Positions 30,359 through 39,215 of a DNA stretch of 64,000 bases are shown one piece after another. Within the stretch, counting starts at the first letter, position 1; every line of letters begins with the position of its first letter. The translations under genes were made by a program, and so were the position numbers. Origin of the DNA: Semisulcospira habei (lineage: Eukaryota; Mollusca; Gastropoda; Semisulcospiridae). The notes under the pieces were generated by a model. The model saw only the letters and a list, made by a program, of their open reading frames with translations, was not told the DNA's origin and did no database searches. The DNA is taken from the NCBI GenBank assembly GCA_036245525.1, contig BTPG01000004.1, forward strand, positions 21,628,120 to 21,692,119, in the 5' to 3' direction.

Positions 30359-32651
30359 CACTAGCAAGAAATTTAGAAGATCTCTTCAAGATGTTCGAGT
30401 GAGGAGGGGAGCAGATGTCGCCTCCGATCACCACCTGCTTACCTTAAGAATGAAGCTCAAGCTAAAGAAAAGCCGCACAGAGACAACAAGAAGACAGCGC
30501 TATAATGTAGGCCTCCTGAGAGAAACTAGAGTTAGAGAAGAGTTCAAAGTGGTGCTGTCCAACCGGTTTCAAGCGCTACAGGAGCTAGTAAATGAAGAGG
30601 AGGCGGTCACCACAGAGCAGCAGTGGAAGGCAGTTAGAGAGGCGCTGAACTCAACCTGCAAAGACACTGTAGGGTTCAGGAAATACCATCACAAGGACTG
30701 GCTGTCGGCACAGACCTTGAAGAAGATAGAAGTGAGGAAGCAGAAGAAAGCAGTTGTCAACAACAGTCGCACGAGAGCAGCCAAAGTAAGGGCACAGGGG
30801 GAATACTGGGAAGCCAACCGCGAGGTGAAGAGGAGTATCAGGGCAGACAAGAGGACCTACACAGACAGCCTGGCAGCAGAGGCAGAAAAGGCAGCAGGCA
30901 GTGGCAACATGAAACAGCTCTACGACATTACCAGAAGATTGTCAGGCAAGTATGGCCATACAGAAAGACCAGTAAAAGACAAAGAAGGCAAGCCTATCGC
31001 AGACAGAGCAGACCAACTCGACAGATGGGCCGAGTATTTTGAAGAGTTACTGAACAGACCTAGCCCACCCGACCCCCCAGACATCCAGCCGGCAGAGACC
31101 GACCTACCCATCAGCTGTGACAGACCCAGCCGGGAAGAGATCAGAAGAGCAGTGGCATTTTTGAAGAATGGCAAAGCAGCAGGCCCAGATGGCATCCCAG
31201 CAGAGTCTCTGAAAGCAGACCTAGAGACAACAGTGGAGATGCTGTACCCACTGTTTGGAAAGATCTGGGAAGAGGAGGTGATGCCGGCTGACTGGAAGGA
31301 GGGGTACCTAATCAAGCTTCCCAAGAAAGGCGACCTCAGCAAGTGTTCCAACTACAGAGGAATCACCTTGCTGTCAGTACCAGGAAAGGTCTTCAACAGG
31401 ATCATCCTGGAGAGAATGAAGAGCTCCGTTGACCCCCAGCTGAGAGACCAGCAAGCAGGATTCAGGAAGAACCGATCATGTACAGACCAGATCGCCACTC
31501 TCCGCATCATCGTGAAACAGTCTCTGGAGTGGAGCTCCCCGCTGTACGTCAACTTTGTGGATTATGAGAAAGCATTTGACAGTGTGGACCAAGAGACTCT
31601 GTGGAAACTCCTACGACACTACGGTGTACCCACAAAGCTCGTCCGCCTGATCAAGAGCAGCTACGATGGCATGACATGTCGCGTGATCCACGAAGGGCAG
31701 TTCACCAGGGAGCTCCAGGTCAGAACTAGTGTCAGGCAGGGGTGTCTGCTGTCTCCGTTCCTCTTCCTACTGGCCATAGACTGGGTCATGAAGATGACCA
31801 CAGAGTACAGACGAAGTGGAATACAGTGGACACTGTGGACACAGCTTGATGACCTCGATTTTGCAGACGACTTGGCATTACTGTCCCACACTCATCAACA
31901 AATGCAGGACAAGACCACGAGGCTTGCTGACATCTCTTCCCAAGTGGGCCTCACCATTCACAAACAGAAAACAAAGACAATGAGGCTGAACGCAACCAGG
32001 GAAGAACCAGTCTTGCTTGCTGGCACCCCGTTGGAGGAGGTGGAGTCTTTCACCTATCTCGGGAGCATCATAGACAAAAAAGGCGGCACTGATGCAGATG
32101 TCAGAGCACGAATCGGTAAAGCCAGAGCAGCCTTTCTCCAGTTGAAAAAAGTGTGGAGTTCCAGAGAGCTGTCACAACACACCAAAGTCCGGATTTTCAA
32201 CTCCAATGTAAAAGCAGTTCTCCTATATGGAGCAGAGACTTGGAGATTGACAAAAACCACAGTCAACAGAGTACAGACCTTCATGAACAGTTGCCTTAGA
32301 AGAATTCTGAAAATCCACTGGCCAGAGAAGATCAGCAACGTCAGACTTTGGGAGAGAACAGAGCAGATAACAGCAGAGAATGAAATTGGGCGAAGAAGAT
32401 GGGGATGGATCGGTCACAGTCTGAGAAAGCCAGCTTCCAGTATCACTAGGCAGGCATTGTCATGGAACCCCCAGGGAAAGAGGAAAAGAGGTAGGCCGAG
32501 AAACTCCTGGCGTCGAGACCTCCAAGCAGACATCAAGAGACTGGGAACCACCTGGAGTAGAATCGAAGGAGAAGCACAGGACAGGAGTTGCTGGAGGTCT
32601 CTCGTCGACGGCCTATACCCGGGTAGGGGTGACAGGCATAAGTAAGTAAGT
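30359..32651 (+). mobile_element. RTE-type LINE (RTE-X-like), 5'-truncated, 10-bp target duplication
   Basis: The insertion splits the LTR of the Gypsy element. ATGCGATATC is present on both sides (30349-30358 and 32652-32661). The related LTR at 61044 shows the uninterrupted site (GATGCGATCTCCACACAATG). The 3' end has a short TAAG repeat (ATAAGTAAGTAAGTA), as RTE elements do instead of poly(A). Confidence 0.9.
30399..32645 (+). CDS. RTE-type reverse transcriptase (C-terminal 748 codons of ORF2)
   Basis: One long frame without stops. It opens inside the end of the endonuclease domain (SDHHLLTLRM, the SDH motif). A basic linker follows, then RT motifs: GKAAGPDGIPAESLK, IKLPKKGDLSKCSNYRGITL, QQAGFRKNRSCTDQIATLR, VDYEKAFDSVD, RQGCLLSPFLF and the catalytic DLDFADDLALLSH. 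The thumb has FTYLGSIIDKKGG and LYGAETWR. The C-terminus has RRRWGWIGHSLRKP and GKRKRGRPRNSWRRDL, a conserved RTE-X-like tail. The first annotated Met is only a frame convenience because the true N-terminus is lost. The intact frame and clean target duplication point to a recent insertion. The clade name RTE-X is from memory. Confidence 0.9.
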   Translation: MRRGADVASDHHLLTLRMKLKLKKSRTETTRRQRYNVGLLRETRVREEFKVVLSNRFQALQELVNEEEAVTTEQQWKAVREALNSTCKDTVGFRKYHHKDWLSAQTLKKIEVRKQKKAVVNNSRTRAAKVRAQGEYWEANREVKRSIRADKRTYTDSLAAEAEKAAGSGNMKQLYDITRRLSGKYGHTERPVKDKEGKPIADRADQLDRWAEYFEELLNRPSPPDPPDIQPAETDLPISCDRPSREEIRRAVAFLKNGKAAGPDGIPAESLKADLETTVEMLYPLFGKIWEEEVMPADWKEGYLIKLPKKGDLSKCSNYRGITLLSVPGKVFNRIILERMKSSVDPQLRDQQAGFRKNRSCTDQIATLRIIVKQSLEWSSPLYVNFVDYEKAFDSVDQETLWKLLRHYGVPTKLVRLIKSSYDGMTCRVIHEGQFTRELQVRTSVRQGCLLSPFLFLLAIDWVMKMTTEYRRSGIQWTLWTQLDDLDFADDLALLSHTHQQMQDKTTRLADISSQVGLTIHKQKTKTMRLNATREEPVLLAGTPLEEVESFTYLGSIIDKKGGTDADVRARIGKARAAFLQLKKVWSSRELSQHTKVRIFNSNVKAVLLYGAETWRLTKTTVNRVQTFMNSCLRRILKIHWPEKISNVRLWERTEQITAENEIGRRRWGWIGHSLRKPASSITRQALSWNPQGKRKRGRPRNSWRRDLQADIKRLGTTWSRIEGEAQDRSCWRSLVDGLYPGRGDRHK

Positions 32652-32876
32652 ATGCGATATCAACACAGTAATGCACTTTCAAATGCACAAACTACTGATA
32701 CAAAGTCTCTTCTGCGATGTCCACACTGCACACAAAGTCTCTCATACACGGCGTCTCCCGCAATAAACTACGTGTCTCTACTTGTGTCACAATTTATTTT
32801 AATCATTATGCAGTATTCTCTTCTGGGGAGGAATTTCGTTCTATGTTGTGTGTTGTGGTGAGGGCATGTACTTTTT

Positions 32877-32955
32877 AGTGACGTCAAGAACATGTGACGT
32901 AAGATGTGTGTTTGGAACATGTGACGTAGGATGTTGGTGAAGAGTTACGTCACCG
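32877..32955 (+). promoter_or_regulatory. cluster of four CRE/ATF-like sites
   Basis: TGACGTCA, TGACGTAA, TGACGTAG and TTACGTCA (TGACGTAA in reverse) occur within about 75 bases inside the nested LTR. TGACGTCA is the consensus CREB/ATF site. Regulatory use is inference. Confidence 0.55.
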
Positions 32956-33843
32956 TGAATCGTTTGGAAGACAGTCAGTCATGAGAGATTTTGCTCTCGA
33001 GTTAAAAGTTAGTTTTTGTGAGGAATTGAGGCGGTGTGGTGTGCCTCGTGTGATCTATCGAAGGATAGAATGTTAGTGGAGCTAAATGCTCATTGTAGGC
33101 TGTGTAAAACACAGTAAGTAGTTGTCGAACTACGAATGTAACCGGCTAACTATCACAGTGACTTTGTCATCGGCCATCAGTCGTGGGCGCTGAGACAAGC
33201 ACAAGATAGTCGAAGACTGAGTAAACTTTTCACGCATCTTTGGGTATGTATTTGTTTGTTAAGTTGTAGATTCGGAAAGTGTATTAGTTGTTCGGCTCTA
33301 GATCGGAACTGTGTGACATTCGGGCGCATCAGCGAGTTTGCGGTATCGTCTGGCGATCGGACGCGGGGATGTGTCGAATGATCGCGAATCGTTTCGTTGA
33401 GCCTGTTGATTTTGAAATGAATGATTCGTATCGTGGTGGGAGGTTATGTGTTGTGCGGAAACATGTCTTATTCGTGTGTGTGCATAGTATTTCGAATTGA
33501 TTGTTATTACGATATTTTATTCGATGTCGGAAACGATCGGAAATCGGCGACAACGTCCGGAAGCCGTTAGCGGTCGTCATCGCTACAGTGTGTCGTCATT
33601 CCGGCGGAAGTATCTTTTAAGCAATGGCGGATGTCTTATGGAGAGATACGTTTTATATGTTGTATAGATGCTCCTTATCACCAGCTGAGAAGTTGGATTT
33701 GTATATACTTCATGTGGAAATGTAATCAATCAACGTGGTGTACGAGATAGTCAAGTTGATCCAGGCGGTGTGCGTGTGGAGCTTCGACGTGCCATCGCGA
33801 GAGACAGTGCGATTATTCGACCAGTGGTGTGACTCAATCAACG

Positions 33844-33908
33844 AGCAGCGACGCTACATTCATCTTTATTCCAACAAGCAGCGACGCTACATTCATCTTT
33901 ATTCACGG
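33844..33908 (+). repeat. tandem pair of a ~36-base unit
   Basis: AGCAGCGACGCTACATTCAT followed by CTTTATTC, occurring twice in direct succession. Confidence 0.9.
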
Positions 33909-34873
33909 TCGGAGTAATCAAACTGTTTAATCGTTCGAGGATCTATGCATTAATTAGTGTCAGTTATTTTCGACAGACATTGAGATGTGACATCGTAGTG
34001 GAACAATAAGTGTAGGATGTGTGGTTAGTGCTGTGAACATTGTGCGAATGGTTAAGGGTGTGCGTGTATTACAGGTGCATGTATGAATTGAGCGAATAGT
34101 ACGTAGGTTTGTGTACGTCTTGTCTATTGTTTGTCGTGCGAATGAGAAAATCAAATTATTAAAATCGAACTAAATATCCAAAAATTCCGTGTGGTATTTA
34201 TTCTTCCTCCCTGGTGTGACAACAACCGACAAAGCAAGACAATGTACCAACGGGCTTTCCCAGCGCCCTCCTTATATATACTATCAAAACTCTAGAAACT
34301 TCCACGGAAATCATACAACTCAACCAATCAGAACGAAACACGCAGCCGAAGCTCATTAACATAAACTTTCCAGAAACAATATAACAGGCTACAAAAACTC
34401 GGCTGCTCACTTCAGCTCTAAATTCTAGCGTATAATTAAGTCACATAAAAGTATGGTATCCCTATCACCACGTTCCACGATAGCTCAAAAATGTACGAGA
34501 ACATTCCCAAAACAAAATAAAAGCTGCTCAATTCACGCGCACAGGAAAACAAAAGTAGCGAAAATGTTGCGATGTCAACTAACCGACGTGACACTTACGA
34601 GGCCACTAGACAGTGCGACCCTTCTAGAACGCACCGGACTAAACACAACAAAACGAAATCGGCTCTACTCACGAACAAAAGAAAATCTTACTAAACAGGC
34701 ACGTGAATCGTAACCGTGAAAGCTCAAATAAAAACGGATCGTTACCTACGAATAACACACGCACGCTCTTACAGGATAACACAACCACAATCGTAACAAA
34801 CCCCCATCAAAGAAAACGAGAGAAGCCGAAATGTGAACCCTTTAACTGCCGGGACAAGGCGAATGTTCCCCTG

Positions 34874-34941
34874 CTACAAGAGATATAAACCATCATCAGC
34901 CTCCGCAGTCGCGGGGGCCCATGCGGATTTATGCCTCTTGT
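34874..34941. repeat. fold-back element, family 1 (degenerate)
   Basis: ACAAGAGATATAAACCATCATC versus GCGGATTTATGCCTCTTGTT, with a CCGCAGTCGCGGGGG loop. Confidence 0.78.
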
Positions 34942-35124
34942 TAGTCTGTGTTGTTCCTGCTTAATTCTGGTTCCATGTACATCTCAGTGTTTCTTCGCGC
35001 GAATGTCGGTCAGCGTGCGGCGGTTTCAGCCGGACGCAAAAATCGCGATCACTGACAGCGAGGGGGTTAAACTGAATGTCATTTCTCTCAGCGAAAGAAA
35101 GAAAATCCGCCCAGTTCCTTCGTG

Positions 35125-35178
35125 GCATAGATTCCCATGGGCCCCTGAAAATGCAGGGGCCCATGAGAATCTATGCCT
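35125..35178. repeat. fold-back element, family 1, first of a tandem pair
   Basis: GGCATAGATTCCCATGGGCC with loop CCTGAAAATGCAGG. Followed by TCTTATCGTTAAGCGCCAAG, which also follows the next copy. Confidence 0.9.
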
Positions 35179-35228
35179 CTTATCGTTAAGCGCCAAGTGA
35201 ATCGTCGGATTCAGATGAAGGAATGCTA

Positions 35229-35289
35229 AGAGGCATAGATTCTCATGGGCCCCTGCATTTTCAGGGGCCCATGAGAATCTATGCCTCTT
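35229..35289. repeat. fold-back element, family 1, second of the pair, loop inverted
   Basis: Near-perfect hairpin AAGAGGCATAGATTCTCATG with loop CCTGCATTTTCAGG. The loop is the exact reverse complement of that in 35125-35178, while the outer flanks keep the same direction. Confidence 0.93.
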
Positions 35290-35555
35290 ATCGTTAAGCG
35301 CCAAGTGAATCCTCGGATTCAGATGAAGGAATACATACGGGTAAGCCTGGGATTGCACAATGACAATGGATCTAACAGCCGGTGCTGCGGGGGGCTAATG
35401 TGAACTATGCGGCACTCTGCACGCGCAGTTTACATCTTTGGGGATAAGATGCAAGGGATTGGACATCGTTATCACCGGGCGCACAGTGGATACAATGGCT
35501 TTGTAAAGATAAGGTGCCAAGGTTCGATGCCCTGTAAACCAGCGGCTGAGCACGG

Positions 35556-35618
35556 CGGAAATCAGCCACCCCAATGCGCAAAAGGCCATCGGGCTGTCGT
35601 CGGCCGCCTTTTGGGACA
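35556..35618. repeat. fold-back element, family 3 (partial)
   Basis: CCCCAATGCGCAAAAGGCCATCGGGC and GCCGCCTTTT-type sequence resemble the arms at 60047-60139, but only one side is well kept. Confidence 0.55.
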
Positions 35619-35718
35619 CGGGTAAACAAGCGACTCAGAGGCAGGTCAACAGAGACACTAAAAGGAAACAATGAAAAATGGTAAAAACATTGCATGATTC
35701 ATCCACCGTACCATCTGC

Positions 35719-35776
35719 AGGAGACGTATGAGCCCCAGCATCCCAGTAGGGGCTCATGAGAATCTATATCTCTTGT
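35719..35776. repeat. fold-back element, family 1 (degenerate)
   Basis: AGGAGACGTATGAGCCCCAG pairs with GGGGCTCATGAGAATCTATA/CTCTTG. Confidence 0.75.
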
Positions 35777-36251
35777 TGGTAAAGAGTTGCCTCACTGACA
35801 TCCACAGTATGAGGTACTTATCGGGTGTTAACAGTGCCACGCCCCTACTAATCGCATCATAAAAGTATAGTGTCTCTACATGTTTAAACGAGAGAAGAAA
35901 AAAAAATCTAGGCGAATAAACGTACGGAGGAAATATCGTTGAAATGTGTATCAACAAGACAAGGGGAAGGTGGACAAAATCATCAGTAAGGCAGAAGAAA
36001 TGATGGGCAGGGACTGAGGGAGGAGGAACAGTCTCGGTCTACCACCGACGACTGACAGGCAAGACAACAACCATACTGACTGACAACAGTCGTCCATTGC
36101 GAGAGGAGTTTGACAGCAGACGGATTGACAGCAGTGGTAGACTGAGACTGCCCATAATGCATACCGAAAGGTACAGAAAATCTTTCATCCAAAGGGCTGT
36201 CAACCTGTCACGTAACGGATGTGACATGTTGTTTTATTTTTTCGTCAAGTC

Positions 36252-36510
36252 GTTTTTTTGTTAATAAATGTAGATCGCCGAATTCTGTACATAGCCTTAG
36301 TTTAGGGAAGTTAATAAATGTAGTGTGAGCGTAATCGTAAAGCCCGTGCAGCAAGCTTAACAGTGAGCGAGTACAGCGGTTGCGTTTTTTGTTAATAAAT
36401 GTAGATCGCCAGAATTACCTGTACATAGCCTTAGTTTATGGGAAGTTAATAAATGTAGTGTGAGCGTAATCGAAAAGCCCTGCAGCAAGCTTAACAGTGA
36501 GCGAGTATGC
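36252..36510 (+). repeat. two-copy tandem repeat (~130-base unit) next to the assembly gap
   Basis: GTTAATAAATGTAGATCGCC begins both copies (about 36257 and 36391), and AAGCTTAACAGTGAGCGAGT closes both. Each unit also contains an internal GTTAATAAATGTAG repeat. More copies may be collapsed in the gap. Confidence 0.9.
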
Positions 36511-36584
36511 AGCGTGTTGCACGCTTTTGGTCAAGTAGCTTTTAACCCGAAAGCATTCAGATCAGAAGTAAAGTTAACCTGCGA

Positions 36585-37084
36585 NNNNNNNNNNNNNNNN
36601 NNNNNNNNNNNNNNNNNNNNNNNNNNNNNNNNNNNNNNNNNNNNNNNNNNNNNNNNNNNNNNNNNNNNNNNNNNNNNNNNNNNNNNNNNNNNNNNNNNNN
36701 NNNNNNNNNNNNNNNNNNNNNNNNNNNNNNNNNNNNNNNNNNNNNNNNNNNNNNNNNNNNNNNNNNNNNNNNNNNNNNNNNNNNNNNNNNNNNNNNNNNN
36801 NNNNNNNNNNNNNNNNNNNNNNNNNNNNNNNNNNNNNNNNNNNNNNNNNNNNNNNNNNNNNNNNNNNNNNNNNNNNNNNNNNNNNNNNNNNNNNNNNNNN
36901 NNNNNNNNNNNNNNNNNNNNNNNNNNNNNNNNNNNNNNNNNNNNNNNNNNNNNNNNNNNNNNNNNNNNNNNNNNNNNNNNNNNNNNNNNNNNNNNNNNNN
37001 NNNNNNNNNNNNNNNNNNNNNNNNNNNNNNNNNNNNNNNNNNNNNNNNNNNNNNNNNNNNNNNNNNNNNNNNNNNNNNNNNNNN
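36585..37084. other. assembly gap (500 N)
   Basis: Exactly 500 N, a conventional placeholder, so the true length is unknown. By comparison with 49134-49486 it should include the first ~350 bases of the older Gypsy LTR. ORFs drawn across it are artefacts. Confidence 0.98.
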
Positions 37085-37813
37085 AAATCATATTAAATTC
37101 AGTTTAGTGTTAAGCTTTTCCTAATTTAGTTCAATGAAAAGCCTTTTAAATTCCCTTTCGGAAATGCTAAGATTTATTAGTATTGAATGTATAGTTCGCT
37201 AGTTATTAAAGTTTATTCAGGTTGGAACTAGCACAGTTTTCGCTCTTTCCTTTGTCTGGCCGAATCGTTTCGGCTCTGCGAGAGAGTTGCTCTCTCCGCG
37301 GCCCGCGCTATGCCTATTTAAAGCTGAGCATCCGGCCGACTTGTAGCAGACGACTATTTGCGTACCACTCAGTATCAGTGCGTGTAGTTAGTACCGTGCC
37401 GGCTTCACGTCGAGTATTTGATTGTTTCTGGAAACTGGACTGCGGGTCGAGTGCCCTGTAAGTAGTGATTATTTTGTGTACATATTCATTGTGTGTTTTC
37501 GCTAGTGATGATTCTCTTGATGTTTGATTCTTCATTATTGTCAGACCTCGCATTTTAGGAAGCCAGTTTTTTGGATAATGTGTCTCCGCTTTTGATAATA
37601 ATATTTGTTGCGATCCACATTGTAACTTTGTGGTGGTTTCTCTTTTGTTCCCATTTGTAATGTCAGTGCTGAAGTTGGAGAGTGTAGTTTTGGCTCGATC
37701 ATTATTACTGTCTTGTGGGAACGATTGAGAGTTTGTGTAGTTTACCTAGTCTTTGAAGAGCCTTTCGTTAGAAATAGTACCATGACCGGTCGTGGCGTGG
37801 CGATAGCGTCACC
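37085..37813 (+). repeat. older Gypsy element, left LTR (first part, split by a younger insertion)
   Basis: About 99% identical to 49487-50217, with a few substitutions and small indels (for example GATG versus GATCAGTG near 37519). The LTR sequence resumes at 46696, after the younger element. Includes a GC-rich segment and a TATTTAAAGC box near 37315. Confidence 0.9.
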
Positions 37814-38381
37814 TGTTACACTATAAGTGTATACGACCAATATCACGGTCGGGTAATTTTATAATTTCCCTTGATATGAAAATAACGAGGGTATAATTAG
37901 TACCACGGGCTCACGTGGAGTTGACAAGTGGCCGGCCCTACTAACTGGGACTAATGAATAAATAATGAGCCCTCGTTAGTAGTGAGGAACACAGACTCCT
38001 GCTGACAAAGAATAATTATGAGAGACAGTAATGGGTTCCTTTGATAGCTAGGATCAGAGGACGCTGGCCACCATAATAGATGTGGAATAATTAGGAGAGA
38101 CAGTAATGAGTTCCTTTGATAGCTAGGATCAGAGGACGCTGACCAGCATAATAGATGTGGAATAATTATGAGAGACAGTAATGGGTCCCTGGTCAGCTAG
38201 GATCAGAGGGCGCTATCCACCAGAGCAGATGGGGGATAGATTATGGGCGACAGTAATAGCTCCTTTGACAGATAGGGTCAGGGGACGCTGGCCACCATGA
38301 TAGATGTGGAATAATATGGGTGACAGTAATAGCCCCTTTGACTGATTGAGACAAAGGGGCGATGCCCTCGGCCAGAACGGG

Positions 38382-38390
38382 TATATATAT
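38382..38390 (+). promoter_or_regulatory. TATA box of the 5' LTR
   Basis: GGGTATATATATTGGGGG. It is placed about 260 bases before AATAAA in the same LTR, an ordinary U3-R spacing. The counterpart in the 3' LTR is at about 46351. Confidence 0.6.
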
Positions 38391-38643
38391 TGGGGGTAAA
38401 CACCAGAACGGGGGAGCTCACAACGAAGAAAACGAGATAGAGAGAGAGCTCGCACAATGACCAGAACGAGAGAGCTCACAACGAAGGGAACGAGATAGAT
38501 AGAGAGTACACAACGAAGAGAGTGAGATAGATAGATAGAGGGAGCTGAGAAGCGAGAGACCGAGCTCCGGTATTTTCGCCATTTTAGTGTGCCATGCTAG
38601 TAGGTTGGTTGTGCCCAACATATTAGACCCACGATGACCAAGA

Positions 38644-38649
38644 AATAAA
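38644..38649 (+). terminator. polyadenylation signal in LTR
   Basis: AATAAA in CCAAGAAATAAAAGACTC; it is the functional signal in the 3' LTR copy at about 46613. Confidence 0.55.
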
Positions 38650-38889
38650 AGACTCTTCTGGAAACACTCTTGTCTGGCTGCGTCTTCCATCTACAACACC
38701 TTGCGTGTGGCTGCGGTAGTGTAACACTACCGTATCTTCTTATTTGGTGCCGTGGACCAGGATCTCGGAACGGGAAGAAACAGAAAAACTAGAATATCAG
38801 CACCAAATCGACAGCCAACGACGCAAGGGTGGAAGAGCAGACCAGAAAGAGAAGAGAAGAGTGCAAGCCAACAACCCGAAGAGAAGAGA

Positions 38890-39072
38890 AGAGTTCGAGC
38901 CCACTTCAAGAAAAGCAGAGTTCGAGCCCACGTCAAGGAAAAGCAGAGTTCGAGCCCACTTCAAGAAAAGCAGAGTTCGAGCCCACGTCAAGGAAAAGCA
39001 GAGTTCGAGCCCACTTCAAGAAAAGCAGAGTTCGAGCCCACGTCAAGGACAAAACAGAGTTCGAGCCCACGA
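38890..39072 (+). repeat. 27/28-base tandem repeat in the gag leader
   Basis: GAGTTCGAGCCCACTTCAAG and GAGTTCGAGCCCACGTCAAG units alternate with AAAAGCA spacers, six to seven copies in total. This makes a 55-base higher-order unit. It keeps all three plus frames open, which explains the ORFs here. Confidence 0.95.
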
Positions 39073-39117
39073 GACGTCTGCGACTCATTCAAGACCAACA
39101 GCCGAAAGGATCACGGG

Positions 39118-39199
39118 GTAAGTGACTTTTTTCGTTTAACCCTTGTTGAGTCTTATATAGGAGCCAGACCAGTTAGCTAGAGTTGTGTTGTTGTTACAG
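39118..39199 (+). other. candidate leader intron before gag
   Basis: Donor GTAAGTG after ATCACGGG and acceptor TGTTGTTGTTACAG ending at 39199, 17 bases before the gag ATG. 82 bases long. The same donor could pair with the acceptor at 44206 to give an env mRNA. Confidence 0.55.
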
Positions 39200-39215
39200 T
39201 TAACAAGAAACAAAA

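Larger units (their letters stand above)
32785..34221. mobile_element. solo LTR-like insertion with CRE/ATF-like cluster
   Basis: It begins TGTCACAATTTATTTTAATC and ends CCTCCCTGGTGTGACA, giving inverted TGTCACA/TGTGACA termini. The surrounding LTR sequence continues on both sides when compared with 61230-61260. No clean target-site duplication was found. CpG-rich and without coding. Contains a direct repeat of AGCAGCGACGCTACATTCAT at 33844 and 33880. Confidence 0.7.
30191..34798 (-). mobile_element. 5' LTR of a minus-strand Gypsy element, with two nested insertions
   Basis: Reading plus, it begins TGTTACGTGG and ends ATCGTAACA. The LTR backbone is 30191-30358, 32652-32784 and 34222-34798. 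It matches the LTRs at 54861-55590 and 60888-61815, from ATAAACACACCAGAC to ACAATCGTAACA. An RTE LINE (30359-32651) and another LTR (32785-34221) interrupt it. Three copies in one window show an abundant family. Confidence 0.88.
34799..36251. other. fold-back field and LINE scrap
   Basis: Contains five fold-backs (34874, 35125, 35229, 35556 and 35719). At about 36000-36230 a plus-strand frame with LRLPIMHTERYRKSFIQRAV and NLSRNG resembles the extreme C-terminus of a LINE ORF2 (R..F...SF..RA..L). No other gene seen. Confidence 0.6.
37814..38726 (+). repeat. 5' LTR (913 bases)
   Basis: Carries about five ~74-base repeat units (38013-38330), a TATATATAT promoter box (38382), a run of GAGAGAGCTC/ACAACGAAG motifs, and AATAAA (38644). 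A GTGTAACA terminus follows. Confidence 0.95.

Noticed and set aside
34874..35776. Repeated palindromes at fairly regular spacing, considered as a CRISPR-like array
   Set aside because: Eukaryotic context, irregular spacing, no constant repeat-spacer structure; they are fold-back transposon copies.
36460..37107. ORFs of 186-215 codons on both strands
   Set aside because: They consist mainly of the 500-N gap.
38213..38690. Minus-strand ORFs repeated in both LTRs
   Set aside because: Present only because the LTR is duplicated; they lie antisense to promoter and R-region sequence and have no domain.
38744..39180. Three overlapping plus-strand ORFs before gag
   Set aside because: All are translations of the 27/28-base leader repeat, which is free of stops in every frame.
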